From NCBI RefSeq assembly GCF_001999965.1, contig NZ_CP019646.1, forward strand, positions 2,728,001-2,792,000: a stretch of 64,000 bases of DNA. The letters are read 5' to 3'. The first letter of the stretch is position 1, and the number at the start of each line of letters is the position of its first letter. The notes beneath the pieces are model-generated. The model did not search any database. It worked only from the letters and a program-made list of their open reading frames with translations, and was not told the DNA's origin. Position numbers and translations under genes: made by a program. Below, piece by piece: positions 43,386-53,100 of the stretch. Source of the stretch: Limihaloglobus sulfuriphilus. Lineage in GTDB: Bacteria; Planctomycetota; Phycisphaerae; Sedimentisphaerales; Sedimentisphaeraceae.

Positions 43386-46300
43386 ATGGACAATATAGAA
43401 AACAAACCAAAACGTCGTAAACCCACGCCAAAACCAAAAAAAACAAGTGAGGCTAATGACCATAAACCGAGCCTTGTGTTTGGCATTTTCAAGCTGCTCA
43501 CAGTATTCTCTATTCTGCTGGGCCTTCTGATTTATTTTGGCGTCCCCTATGCTGTATCGACCGAACAGTTTAAAAGGTTCATCACGAATCGGGTTGATTC
43601 TGAGGGGGGAATGCTGCGTTATTCAGAGCTGAAATTCAGCTGGGTTAAAGGCATTGACATAACAAGCGTAACTTACTATGACCCGAAGGGAGAGCTAAGC
43701 GTTCAGGCTGCCCGGTTAAAGGGGCGTGTACTTTATCTGCCTTTATTCAAAAAGGAAATTGTTCTCAAGGATGTTGTTCTTGACGCTGCGGACGTTTCTG
43801 TAACAATTTTAACCCCCGAGCAGAATGAGCCCGCCGTTTACCAGGCCGGCGGGGCGAATAGCCCGCAGACCGTTATATGCGGCCAGGATTTCAAGTTCAG
43901 CCTGACTGGTCTTGCGGCGAAAGTCAAAAACTCCAGATTCAGAATAAACACACTTATAACAACCCAGGCTATTACTGATTTTAAGGTCGAGCTGCTCCGT
44001 TTTACCGGCGTTAATGCTGATATCAATATTGATAAACCCGGCAACCCCAGCAAACTTGATGTAACAATGAACATCATCGCCGATGAGCAAAGCTACCCTG
44101 TAAACTTGAAATCGGAATTCCTTACTCCCTCAAACGGAATCCCCGAGACGCTCAGCCTCCAGTGCAATATCGACAAACTTGACATGTCGGTTCTTCAGCC
44201 GGCAGCTACGGTACTCCAGATTCCGGTCAAACTTTCCGGTGTGGTTGATCTCAATATCAATACGAAGATGGAGAACAAAACCATCCGCCATTTCACAGCG
44301 AGCTCAAACAGCAGTGAGTTCAAGGTGAAATCCGAGGTTGAAAACATTAAAGACATTGAAATAGAGAGCATCACCGGTGATATATCACTGCGCGGCGACG
44401 AACAATTCCTCTATTTTGACAAATTTTACTGCTCCACGGATTTCGGTACGATAAATCTTGAGGGCAAGATACCTCAAAAGCAATTTGACCTCAAGACTAT
44501 TTCAAATATCGGCAATTTTGCCCTCAACGGCAATCTCGATATTGACATCAAAAAGATGCTTGATACCTGCATGGTTATGGAACGGCCCGCAGGAAGTTTT
44601 ACAGTTAAATCCGGCCGTCTGCTGGGTTCTTTTAAAATGGATAACCTGGATTCGGGAGTTTTAACCTCTTCAGAATTGAGCCTGAATGACTTTTCCGCCA
44701 GCTCTAACGGCGAACTGGTCAGGCTATCCAAGCCGGTACAGTTAGTCTCAAAGGTTAAGGTCGATTCAAAATATAAACTTGAAACGATCGAAGAGATGAG
44801 CCTTACAAGCGACTTTTTCGAAATAAAAAGCTCCGGCCCGGTCGAAGCGGCAAACTTCACTGCTGATGTTGACATCACCGGAATAAATCGATTCGTCCGT
44901 TTCGCAACAGGCAGCGATGATATGACTTTTGCCGGCAAATTCAACTCATCCGGAATCATTAGCCGCCAGAACGGCATGGCTAAATTTGACGGTTCGGCAA
45001 ATATAAAAGACTTTAAAGTGCAGGATAAGATTAAAGACATCAGCATAATCGAACCGGATATACAATCCGCCTTTAAATTTTCCCTGCCCAGCGGCACATC
45101 CGCCGGTGAGGGCTGCTACGTTGAGGATTTCCGTTTGGAGCTGACAGCGGGAATGCTCAGGCTCTTCGATATGAACTTAAATCCCGACAGCAGCAGTCAT
45201 AAGGCTTCCTTTAAGGCAGATTTGTCGCTGAAGAAACTTTTTGACTGGGCAAAACTAATCAAGCCCGAGCTGGCCGGCTATGTTGTAAGCGGAAAACTCA
45301 ACGCCTCGGGAAAAGCGTCTGTAAATACTAATAAATACGCTGTTTTACTGGACAAATCGACCATTGAGGGGCTTTCGGTTATCTCTGAGGCAAAGACTCT
45401 TATCCAGCAGAAGAACATCTATGCCGACCTGGATGCTGAATTCGACGCTTTGAACAAGACCCTTAAAACCTCCAGGGGAGGGGTTGTCAAGCTGGATAAT
45501 CTTGAAATGAATATCGCGGCTCTTAACCTGGGCAATGACGGAACTACCCAGTCTATCGATGCCGACATTACCGCAGATTATGACCTTCTCAAGCTAACAA
45601 CTGATTTTATTAACTTGATACCTGAAAACATGAAAGCCCTAAAGGTTGCAGGTAAAGACCGGCTTGATTTAAAGCTCAAAGGCAGCTGGCCCGCCGCAGA
45701 GCCAAAAAAGATTCCTGATTCAGTCTCTGGAAACATTTCTTTCGGTTTTGACAGCATAAACTACAAAGGAATCAAAACAGGCGCAGCCAAAATCAAAGCC
45801 GCCATTGCTGCCGGCGTTCTCAATGTGGATCCTTTATCAGTGCCGGTAAACGAAGGCACGGTAAACGCCGATATTAAGGTTGATTTCAACAAAGAACTCT
45901 GGCCGCTGACGATAAAGACTCCTGTACGCCTGATCGATAATGTCTTCATAAGCGAGGAATCCGCCAGGGAACTGATGCAAAGACTCACGCCGCTCATTGC
46001 CACTTCGTCCAGATTGAGCGGCTATGTGACAGCTGACCTGACTAAATTTTCTATACCGCTTCAATCTGCGGACATGAATACCGCTGAAATTGAAGGATCC
46101 TACCGAATTAACAAAATCAAATTCAGTGCCGCACCGCTGTTTGACAGAGTTCTCAGTGCCTTTGGTCTTGACAGGCTGACCGCTCAGATAAATGTCCTAC
46201 CGACAGATTTTGATTTCAATAAAGGCAGGATGAGCTATAAACGAATGATTATGGATGTTGACAATGTGCCTTTTGAGTTGTCCGGGGCTGTGGATTCAAC

Positions 46301-46595
46301 TAAGAAGATGGATTTGCTGCTTACACTGCCCATAACCTTAAACGGCGAACTTGTCAGGACGAACCAGCTCCAGAACTCACAGAAGCGAGTCGAAGTGCCT
46401 TTGTCAGGTTTAATGAACAATCCTGATATTGAAGTTGAAGCCGTTCTCAAGCAGCAGGCTGCAAACCGCATAGATAATTTAATGAGGGATGCTTTAGGCG
46501 GAAGCGAGACCCAGAAACAAACCGGAGATGAAACTAATCCCGACACGACTGTTGAGGGCCTGATTAAAGAAGGCATCCGAAGTATTTTTGACTAA
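43386..46595 (+). CDS. AsmA/DUF748-like membrane-anchored protein
   Basis: 1,069 residues. A basic N-terminus (KRRKPTPKPKK) precedes one membrane helix (about 32-52: LLTVFSILLGLLIYFGVPYAV). The long remainder of repeated beta-strands includes LRYSELKFSWVKGIDITSV and recurring LSGxVDxNI/VSGKLNASGKAS patterns typical of AsmA/TamB-like periplasmic proteins. It ends with a low-complexity tail (GSETQKQTGDETNPDTTVEG). Such proteins form hydrophobic grooves for lipid transport to the outer membrane; the role here is by analogy. It follows frr by 85 bp, so may be in the same transcript. Confidence 0.75.
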   Translation: MDNIENKPKRRKPTPKPKKTSEANDHKPSLVFGIFKLLTVFSILLGLLIYFGVPYAVSTEQFKRFITNRVDSEGGMLRYSELKFSWVKGIDITSVTYYDPKGELSVQAARLKGRVLYLPLFKKEIVLKDVVLDAADVSVTILTPEQNEPAVYQAGGANSPQTVICGQDFKFSLTGLAAKVKNSRFRINTLITTQAITDFKVELLRFTGVNADINIDKPGNPSKLDVTMNIIADEQSYPVNLKSEFLTPSNGIPETLSLQCNIDKLDMSVLQPAATVLQIPVKLSGVVDLNINTKMENKTIRHFTASSNSSEFKVKSEVENIKDIEIESITGDISLRGDEQFLYFDKFYCSTDFGTINLEGKIPQKQFDLKTISNIGNFALNGNLDIDIKKMLDTCMVMERPAGSFTVKSGRLLGSFKMDNLDSGVLTSSELSLNDFSASSNGELVRLSKPVQLVSKVKVDSKYKLETIEEMSLTSDFFEIKSSGPVEAANFTADVDITGINRFVRFATGSDDMTFAGKFNSSGIISRQNGMAKFDGSANIKDFKVQDKIKDISIIEPDIQSAFKFSLPSGTSAGEGCYVEDFRLELTAGMLRLFDMNLNPDSSSHKASFKADLSLKKLFDWAKLIKPELAGYVVSGKLNASGKASVNTNKYAVLLDKSTIEGLSVISEAKTLIQQKNIYADLDAEFDALNKTLKTSRGGVVKLDNLEMNIAALNLGNDGTTQSIDADITADYDLLKLTTDFINLIPENMKALKVAGKDRLDLKLKGSWPAAEPKKIPDSVSGNISFGFDSINYKGIKTGAAKIKAAIAAGVLNVDPLSVPVNEGTVNADIKVDFNKELWPLTIKTPVRLIDNVFISEESARELMQRLTPLIATSSRLSGYVTADLTKFSIPLQSADMNTAEIEGSYRINKIKFSAAPLFDRVLSAFGLDRLTAQINVLPTDFDFNKGRMSYKRMIMDVDNVPFELSGAVDSTKKMDLLLTLPITLNGELVRTNQLQNSQKRVEVPLSGLMNNPDIEVEAVLKQQAANRIDNLMRDALGGSETQKQTGDETNPDTTVEGLIKEGIRSIFD

Positions 46596-46617
46596 AAGAG
46601 GGCCCTGCCGGTTGTTG

Positions 46618-46992
46618 TTAGATTTCTTCAGCCGGATTTTTCTGGATTTTGTACAGATAGCTGTCCAGCTCATTTTTGTCTTCAAAGACATTGAGCGTAG
46701 GCAGCAGGTGGACAATTTCAAAGACTTTCTTAACCTGCGGCTGCATGTGCAGCATTATCAGCTCTTTATGGAGTCTGCTCAGATAGGTTTTAACCTTTAT
46801 TATGATCCCAATGCCCGTGCTGGTTATAAGCTCAAGCTCTTTCATATCGAGAATCATCGTTTCAAAATCATGTTCCTTCAGCAATTTTTTTATCTCTTTG
46901 TCCAGCTCATGAGCCTGTTCAGAGTTAAGTCTGCCTTTAAGTGTTATTCTGACAATATGGTTTTCAAATCCGGTATTAAAGTTAAAAGCCAT
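46618..46992 (-). CDS. STAS-domain protein (anti-sigma-factor antagonist type)
   Basis: 124 residues from ATG 46992, which has GAGGAG about 8 bases upstream; the frame extends five codons further without support. A single STAS domain: HIVRITLKGRLNSEQAHEL, MILDMKELELITSTGIGIII with Ser/Thr at the usual phosphorylation site, and KVFEIVHLLPTLNVFED. It may take part in partner-switching regulation, but no RsbW-type kinase or phosphatase gene is nearby. It starts one base after the AI-2E family gene stop (46994), so is almost certainly co-transcribed with it. Confidence 0.88.
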   Translation of the reverse strand: MAFNFNTGFENHIVRITLKGRLNSEQAHELDKEIKKLLKEHDFETMILDMKELELITSTGIGIIIKVKTYLSRLHKELIMLHMQPQVKKVFEIVHLLPTLNVFEDKNELDSYLYKIQKNPAEEI

Positions 46993-46993
46993 T

Positions 46994-48124
46994 TCAGGAC
47001 TCCTCATTCTTTTGTTTTTCAGAATTATTCATCGGCATAGACTCGTCCATATCGGGGAATTGGCCCGCCATCAGCAAACCAAGCGGACGCAGTGTCTCAA
47101 ACCGCATTATGACTATACGGATTATAGCTGTTATCGGTGCTGCAAGAAGCATCCCGATTATGCCCCACAAGAGTCCCCAGAAAGAGAGAGCCAGCAGTAT
47201 CGTTACCGGATGCAGACTCAGCCCCTTACCCATCAGCTTGGGTTCAACGATATTTCCGATCGTTATCTGGATCGCCCCGGGTATTAGCACAACCACTGCC
47301 ATCATCAAAGGATTCTCGTATTGCGCCAGAGCTATCGGCAGCGGCAGAAACGTGGCGATTATTGAGCCGAGATTGGGAATAAAATTCAGTATGAACACCA
47401 GAATTCCGAAAAATGACGCAAGCTCAAGGTTGCAGATGGTCAAAATCGCCCAGACCAGTATCCCTGTTACAAATGAAACAGCAAACTTTATCGATAGATA
47501 TTTACTGATCTGATTACTGATGTCTGCGTATATTCCCTCGGGGATTTTATCCGGGTTATAACCGGCCAGAAGAAACATCAGAAATATCGCCACTAAAAAT
47601 GAATTTGTAACAAAACCCATTAAAGTTCCAAACGATGTGGATATAAACGATGGTATCTTGTTTTTAAGCTGCTGGAGAACTTCGTCGGAGACCTGTTCTT
47701 TTTGTATGCCGAAACCGGAATTTTCCAGTTTTTCGGTGAGCATCTCAAGCATCTGAACAAACTTATCGCCGTAATCAGCCGCCTTGCCGGCAATTGTGCT
47801 CACTGTGCTGGCAAAAAAGAAGCACAGACCGGTAAAAATAAGCAGAACTATCACCAGAGTCAGCAGAACTGCCGCGAATCGTACCATCCTGAGCCGATAC
47901 ATCTGCCAGTCAATAAGAGGTTTAACCATTTGCTTTATAAACAAAGCAAGCACGAACGGTATCAATACCGTCTTTGCGTACTCAAGGGTAAACCCTATAG
48001 CAACAGCCGCTAAAATTGCAACAGCGGCAGTTGATATCCAGTTCTGTTCGAGCCGCAGCCGGGCGGCGGCTTCCCTGGCTTTCATTTTTTCTGTTTCTGC
48101 AGTGTTTTTATTTTTATCACTCAT
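46994..48124 (-). CDS. AI-2E family transporter (PerM/YdiK type)
   Basis: 376 residues from ATG 48124 (MSDKNKN). A 30-residue upstream frame extension is not supported by a ribosome site or membrane topology. About eight membrane helices; family blocks are VLIPFVLALFIKQMVKPLIDW, PNLGSIIATFLPLPIALAQ, GNIVEPKLMGKGLSLHPVTI and LSFWGLLWGIIGMLLAAPIT. Members are putative exporters or sodium/proton carriers; the AI-2 name reflects one E. coli paralogue and should not be taken as function. Co-transcribed with the STAS gene. Confidence 0.9.
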   Translation of the reverse strand: MSDKNKNTAETEKMKAREAAARLRLEQNWISTAAVAILAAVAIGFTLEYAKTVLIPFVLALFIKQMVKPLIDWQMYRLRMVRFAAVLLTLVIVLLIFTGLCFFFASTVSTIAGKAADYGDKFVQMLEMLTEKLENSGFGIQKEQVSDEVLQQLKNKIPSFISTSFGTLMGFVTNSFLVAIFLMFLLAGYNPDKIPEGIYADISNQISKYLSIKFAVSFVTGILVWAILTICNLELASFFGILVFILNFIPNLGSIIATFLPLPIALAQYENPLMMAVVVLIPGAIQITIGNIVEPKLMGKGLSLHPVTILLALSFWGLLWGIIGMLLAAPITAIIRIVIMRFETLRPLGLLMAGQFPDMDESMPMNNSEKQKNEES

Positions 48125-48430
48125 AGGTCTGTTCAATGTTAATGGAGGTAATTTACAATAAGTATCGTAAGCAGCGGCATAAAAATCAAGAAATATCCAA
48201 AAAAGTCTATTCACCCCCTAAGAATGCGGGCAGGTAAAACGCAAAATGAGCGTAAAATCGATTTTTGATGAAAAATATGACATTTTCTGCAAAAAACCCG
48301 TAGAATTACTAGTTGTTATGGTTTCCCTATTATGTTATAAACATACTCGGAATTATTTGGGTGTAAAAGTAAATCCCTTATTCGAGGTTCTTTAAAATAA
48401 GTTATACATATCATATGGGACATTACCCTT

Positions 48431-48624
48431 TGGCAAGTCTGGCATTACAAAAGCCTCCTAAACATTTGTCCAACAAATGGTCTCCTAAACCAGACAACCA
48501 CTATGCCAGTCAGTGATGAGCGACCCACTTGTCATTGAAGGACTTGTCAATATCCATGTTCCATTTTGTGCTCCTTAAACCACAACCCTTCCCGGAGCGT
48601 CCTCCCCGGACGCTCCAATTTTTT
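48431..48624 (+). ncRNA. Candidate small RNA with repeated CUCCU(U)AAAC motifs
   Basis: A stem CTGGCAT/ATGCCAG (48439-48445 with 48503-48509) encloses a perfect hairpin CATTTGT-CCA-ACAAATG (48463-48479). CTCCTAAAC occurs at 48455-48463 and 48482-48490, flanking that hairpin, and CTCCTTAAAC at 48571-48580. CUCCU is complementary to Shine-Dalgarno sequences, as in several C-rich-loop regulatory RNAs. An intrinsic terminator closes the unit. The promoter is unclear: a TATACA at 48403 lacks a good -35. Confidence 0.4.
48594..48624 (+). terminator. Intrinsic terminator upstream of maf
   Basis: Perfect 9-bp stem GGAGCGTCC / GGACGCTCC with loop TCCCC, then AA and six T. Oriented on the plus strand, where no protein gene lies between the divergent transporter gene and maf. 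Confidence 0.85.
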
Positions 48625-48657
48625 GCGCTTTATTGGCGCTTTTCCCCCTCAATTATA

Positions 48658-48685
48658 TTGCCAAATATGTTTGTTTATGTATAAT
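48658..48685 (+). promoter_or_regulatory. Promoter of maf
   Basis: TTGCCA, a 16-base spacer and TATAAT, about 38 bases ahead of the maf leader end; GGAG precedes the ATG at 48730. Confidence 0.55.
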
Positions 48686-48729
48686 TGCAGTTGTTATTTA
48701 CACAAGTCTTTATTTAGTATGGAGAAACG

Positions 48730-49329
48730 ATGAGTAAAAATAACGAACCGTTTATACTGGCTTCTTCATCGCCGCGCAGAAGCGAATTATTAAAAGAAGC
48801 CGGTTATGAATTTGAAGTCCTGCCCTCCGGCATTGATGAGAATGCCTACCCTGCAGACGGTTTGTCCGTTTTTGAATACGCCTCGATACTGGCCAAGGCC
48901 AAAGCCTTCGCGGTTGCACTTAAACACCCAGGCAGACTTGTCTTAGGCGCAGACTCTATCGTTCGACAGGATGACTCGATCATTGGCAAACCAGCAGATG
49001 CCAAAGACGCAGATTCTATTATACGCAGGCTTTTTGCCAGTCCGCATGAGCTGGTTTCTGCTGTCGCGTTTATCTGCATAGATACAGGCACAGAGCTTAT
49101 AGACACTGATGTTACAACCGTTTATCCAAAGAAAATCTCTGAGGACAATATTGTTGACTATGTCAAAAGCGGCGATTGGAAAGGTAAAGCCGGCGCTTAC
49201 GGCATACAGGACCCCCAGAGCGATAAGTTCATTGAACGCATAGAAGGCAGCTTTACAAACGTAATGGGCCTGCCGATGGAAAAGACTTCCCGATACCTCG
49301 ACCGTCTGCTGCGGCTGAGGACGCAATGA
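48730..49329 (+). CDS. maf: Maf-family nucleoside triphosphate pyrophosphatase
   Basis: 199 residues. ILASSSPRRSELLKEAGYEFEVL at the N-terminus, a long GADSIVRQDDSIIGKPADAKD block with the catalytic Asp, then SGDWKGKAGAYGIQDPQSDK and GSFTNVMGLPME. The SSPRR...GAYGIQ pattern is that of the YhdE-type Maf proteins that hydrolyse dTTP/UTP and modified nucleotides and are linked to division arrest. It stands alone between the putative small RNA and the initiator tRNA. Confidence 0.94.
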   Translation: MSKNNEPFILASSSPRRSELLKEAGYEFEVLPSGIDENAYPADGLSVFEYASILAKAKAFAVALKHPGRLVLGADSIVRQDDSIIGKPADAKDADSIIRRLFASPHELVSAVAFICIDTGTELIDTDVTTVYPKKISEDNIVDYVKSGDWKGKAGAYGIQDPQSDKFIERIEGSFTNVMGLPMEKTSRYLDRLLRLRTQ

Positions 49330-49380
49330 CCAATCTCTAATCCCCGCTGGAAAAAAAGTTAACAAAATGATTTTTTTTCA

Positions 49381-49408
49381 TTGACTCTAAGGCTCAAGTT
49401 TATATACT
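49381..49408 (+). promoter_or_regulatory. Promoter of the initiator tRNA
   Basis: TTGACT, a 16-base spacer and TATACT. The expected start at about 49415 gives an 11-base 5' leader for RNase P removal. Confidence 0.65.
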
Positions 49409-49425
49409 TGCGATTCTTATCTTAT

Positions 49426-49498
49426 TGCGGGGTAGAGCAGTTGGCAGCTCGTCGGGCTCATAACCCGGAGGTCGCAGGTTCGAGTCCTGCCCCCGCTA
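49426..49498 (+). tRNA. Initiator tRNA-Met (CAU anticodon)
   Basis: A 73-base cloverleaf. The acceptor arm is GCGGGG with CCCCGC; the anticodon arm TCGGG-CTCATAA-CCCGG carries the three G-C pairs (GGG/CCC) diagnostic of bacterial initiators; the T arm is GCAGG-TTCGAGT-CCTGC. Position 1 is U and 72 is U, so the terminal pair is mismatched, as initiators require, although most bacteria have C1-A72. No CCA is encoded (A73 is followed by TTTT), so a CCA-adding enzyme must finish it. It has its own promoter and terminator. Confidence 0.93.
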
Positions 49499-49516
49499 TT
49501 TTCCATAAACCAACAT

Positions 49517-49554
49517 AATAAAGGACTTACAGCAATATGGGTCCTTTATTTTTT
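49517..49554 (+). terminator. Intrinsic terminator of the initiator tRNA
   Basis: Perfect 10-bp stem AATAAAGGAC (49517-49526) / GTCCTTTATT (49541-49550) with a 14-base loop, extended by TTTT. It lies 19 bases past the tRNA. Confidence 0.85.
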
Positions 49555-49649
49555 GCCCCGAAAGTGCAAAGATATAAACTGAATCCTCCGATTATGCGGC
49601 ACTTGCTTAACAACACGCCGGTTTTCCCGCTACAAGTGAAAAATCTGGG

Positions 49650-50084
49650 TCAACGGCTTTGACGGGGAAAGGTCAAACTGACAGAATATTCAACCGGGCA
49701 GGAAACCGAGTTTGATACCAGACAGTATTTTTCAGCTAAATTTGCCGCGTCTCTTATCTTGCTTTCAAATTCGCTGTTTAAGGCCTCGACCTCTGCGACA
49801 ACGGAGACACTGGTAAACCTTAAGCCTTGCTTGGTTTTTTCGACAGTACCTTCCGCATTTGATTTATAGCTCAAGATCTCTATCTTGAATTTATCAAGAA
49901 AATGAAAAAATACGAGCATTATGCAGCTGTTAATGGATGCCACAAACAATTCTTCCGGATTCAACGTATCCCGACTGCCTCCATACTCTACGGGAGCACC
50001 AACCGCAATACTGTCAATCCCGCTCATTGAAGTCATAGCTTTTTCTCTTGCGTTCTTCGTAATAGTGTTCTTAAACAATTCCAT
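49650..50084 (-). CDS. OsmC-family peroxiredoxin-like protein
   Basis: 144 residues. NPEELFVASINSCIMLVFFHFL carries the first conserved Cys; YCLVSNSVSCPVEYSVSL carries the second. Both are needed for organic-hydroperoxide reduction in Ohr/OsmC proteins. The GGSRDTLNPEEL start of the domain is typical. It lies 45 bp after the RND pump gene and would be the last gene of the long minus-strand unit. Its redox chemistry fits a unit that begins with thioredoxin. Confidence 0.9.
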   Translation of the reverse strand: MELFKNTITKNAREKAMTSMSGIDSIAVGAPVEYGGSRDTLNPEELFVASINSCIMLVFFHFLDKFKIEILSYKSNAEGTVEKTKQGLRFTSVSVVAEVEALNSEFESKIRDAANLAEKYCLVSNSVSCPVEYSVSLTFPRQSR

Positions 50085-50129
50085 ATACAGCTCTCTTTTG
50101 GGTTTAAATATAACAATTAAAATCCATAT

Positions 50130-53100
50130 TTATACAGCCTCACTTCTGACTGTACTGCCGCGAACCATGCCGTAAGCTGCCGGCAGAAACAGCAATGTTA
50201 ACAGCAGTGAATACAATAATCCGCCAATAACGGCGATGGCCATCGTAACGAGCATGCCGCCTTCCTCGCCGAGGTTCATTGCCAGCGGCACCAGCCCCAG
50301 AACAGTGGTTAACTGGGTCATTAATATCGGGCGGACACGAGTTGGGGCCGCTTTACGAATCGCCTCCAATGGTGCCATTCCGGCCTGACGATACTGCTCA
50401 GCTAAGGTCAGCAGCACCACACCCTGCGAGGTGATTCCGCCCATCATTACAAGAATTCCGATCTGGACAGTAACCCCGACAGGCTCTCCGGCCATCAACA
50501 GCGCGATAAGGGCTCCCGTCAGTGCCAACGGAACATTCAGAATAATAAGGAAAGGCAACACAAAGGATTCATACTGAATGGCCAATATTACATAAGCAAA
50601 TAAGGTGGCAAAACCGATTATCAGGCCCACTACGCGGCGACTTTCCTGGATAAACCGGGCCTCGCCGCCCATAGAAATCTCGACACCTGAAGGCGGCTCC
50701 AGATCAACAGCAACCTGCTCAGCCCTGGCAAGGGCCTCACCCACACTGACGCCGGCCGGGTCAGCACGGACAATGACTCTGATTACCTGGTCTTCACGGG
50801 AGAGTTCAACAGGCCCGACAGCTCGACGAACCTCTGCGATGTCCCGCAAATAAATCGGTTCACCATTACGCGTTTCCATGATCAGGTTTTCCAGATGTTT
50901 TTTGCTGGTAAGCGATATCTCCGGCACCATAACTCTAATCGGATAATATTCTGTTCCTTCACGATACTGGGTACTTACTATACCATGAACCAAGGTGCGT
51001 AATGTCGCCGCAACTTGATCAACAGAAACACCCATTGCAGAGGCACGGGCGCGGTCTATGTGCACGCGGTACTCAGGTTTTGTCATATCCATCGAAATGT
51101 TCACGCCGGATAATCCCGGTGTCTTAGTTAGTTGAGATGCTAATTTCTCAGAAAATTCATAGAGCATTACAACATCACTTCCCTTGATATTCACTTCGAC
51201 ATCCTGTTCGCCGACTTTTCGGAGACCTTTGATGGGTCTTTGTTTAACCGGCAGTTTTGCACCAGGCTCCTGCGACTGTACTTTGGCTACCAACGGCTTG
51301 ATCTTCTTAACAAACTCTTCTGTCGTGATGTCCCGCCGGCTTCGCGGCACAAGCTGGATATCCAGCTTTCCTTCGTTACTTACCTCAAGGGTATAAAGCC
51401 CAAAAATTCTGCCGCCGGAAAGACGGAAAGTGCTTTGTACTTCAGGTAAATCTCCAATCTGATTATCTACCCGTGTAAGAATCCGGTCAACCTCAGCCAG
51501 GGATGATCCGGCCGGCATCATGAGTTTAACCATGACTCTTCCGTCATCCAGCTTGGGTAAGAACTCTGTCCCAGACCGAGACGCTAACCAAATACTTATG
51601 GTAAAGATTATCAGTGTCAAAGCTACAACAAGCCACTTGAGCCGTAAACAACCGCCCAGCAGTCGCTCATAACTTCGTATTCCAAATCCAATTACGTGGT
51701 CGAAAATTCTGGCTATCGTCGAAGTCCGTCCGCTTTTTTCGCTTCGCAGCAATCTATCGGTCAGTAACGGTGTAAGGGTCAGGGCGATCAGCAGCGAAAC
51801 CACGACGACCCCGCCCACGACAAAAACCAGCTCACTCAGCAGTTCGGCAACCATGCCGGGGACAAACACAAATGGCAGAAATATTGCAAGAAATGTAAGA
51901 GTCGCAGCCACAATTGCAGAACCAACCTCTTCTGTGCCGCGATGGGCATAGTCTTTTACTCCGTCAGACTTTAACCGGGTGATATTTTCCATAACAACAA
52001 TGGAATTGTCCAGGATCACTCCTAAAGCAACCACCAGCCCTCCCAGGGAGAACACATTTATAGAAAAGTTAGCTGCCTTCATCACACCAAAATTAATCAG
52101 TAGAGTTACCGGCAGTGCCACCATCATCACAACCACCTGCCGCCATCTTCCCAGGAAGAGATATACCACAATAACAACTAAGATCGCGGACAAAATGGCT
52201 GAATCACGTACACTATTGACAGAATTTCTAACGTAGAGACCATCGTCTTCTACGTAACCAAACTCAATGTCTGCCGGGATATCACCGCTGTTCCGCAGTT
52301 CTTCCAAACGAGCTTTTACTCCTTCTGCAACGGTAACTGCGTTAGCAGCATATTGTTTAAGCACTTTGAACTCTACGCAGGGCTTGCCGTTAAAATGTGT
52401 ATTGATCCGCATTTCTGCATGGGAATCTTCTACACGGGCAACATTCCTTATATACACCTCTTCCCCGTTAGAATCTCTGGCTACGACAATATCTCTTATC
52501 TCCTCAAGATTTTCAAACTCTCCCATAGTGCGGGCGATAATCTCTCGAGGTTCAATGGTGACACGGCCGGCAAATGTTTCGAGATTTCCCTCATAGAGAG
52601 CTTTGGCAACCTGCGACGGAGAAAGCTTGTAGGCCTGAAGACGTTCCGGGTCAAGGTGAACACGAATTTCGCGTTCCATTCCTCCGACAACCTCAGCTCC
52701 GGCCGTTCCTTGAACAGAAGCCAGTCGATCTATAAGCCAGTTATCCGCCCACTCGCGAAGCCAGACAAGGTCGTGCTCGTCCGATGTCAGCATCACTTCA
52801 ATTACAGGCAATTGCGACGGATCGGCTTTGATGATGACAGGAGGATCCATGTCACGGGGCAATTTCTTTGTGACCCTGCCCATGGCAGCCACCACATCCT
52901 GAAAAGCCACTTCAACATCCACACCATAGGAAAAATTTGCCAGCAGCGTGTACATACCTTCTATACTGGATGATTCAATGTAATCGAGATTATCGACGGT
53001 AGCTATTACCTCCTCCAGCGGATCGGCTATGTTGTTCTCGATATCATCAGCTGTAGCACCGGACCACCAGATATGGATTTTTACCATAGGATAGGAGACA

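Larger units (their letters stand above)
48125..48729. other. 605-base gene-free region upstream of maf
   Basis: No plausible protein frame. The left part (48125-48400) is AT-rich and includes the upstream region of the minus-strand transporter gene. The right part holds nested inverted repeats, repeated CTCCTAAAC motifs, a strong terminator at 48594-48624 and then the maf promoter. The terminator has no upstream plus-strand gene to serve, hence the small-RNA proposal for 48431-48624. Confidence 0.6.

Noticed and set aside
48125-48214. N-terminal extension of the AI-2E transporter to 48214
   Set aside because: The extra 30 residues have no ribosome site and disrupt the charged cytoplasmic start; MSDKNKN at 48124 is more natural.
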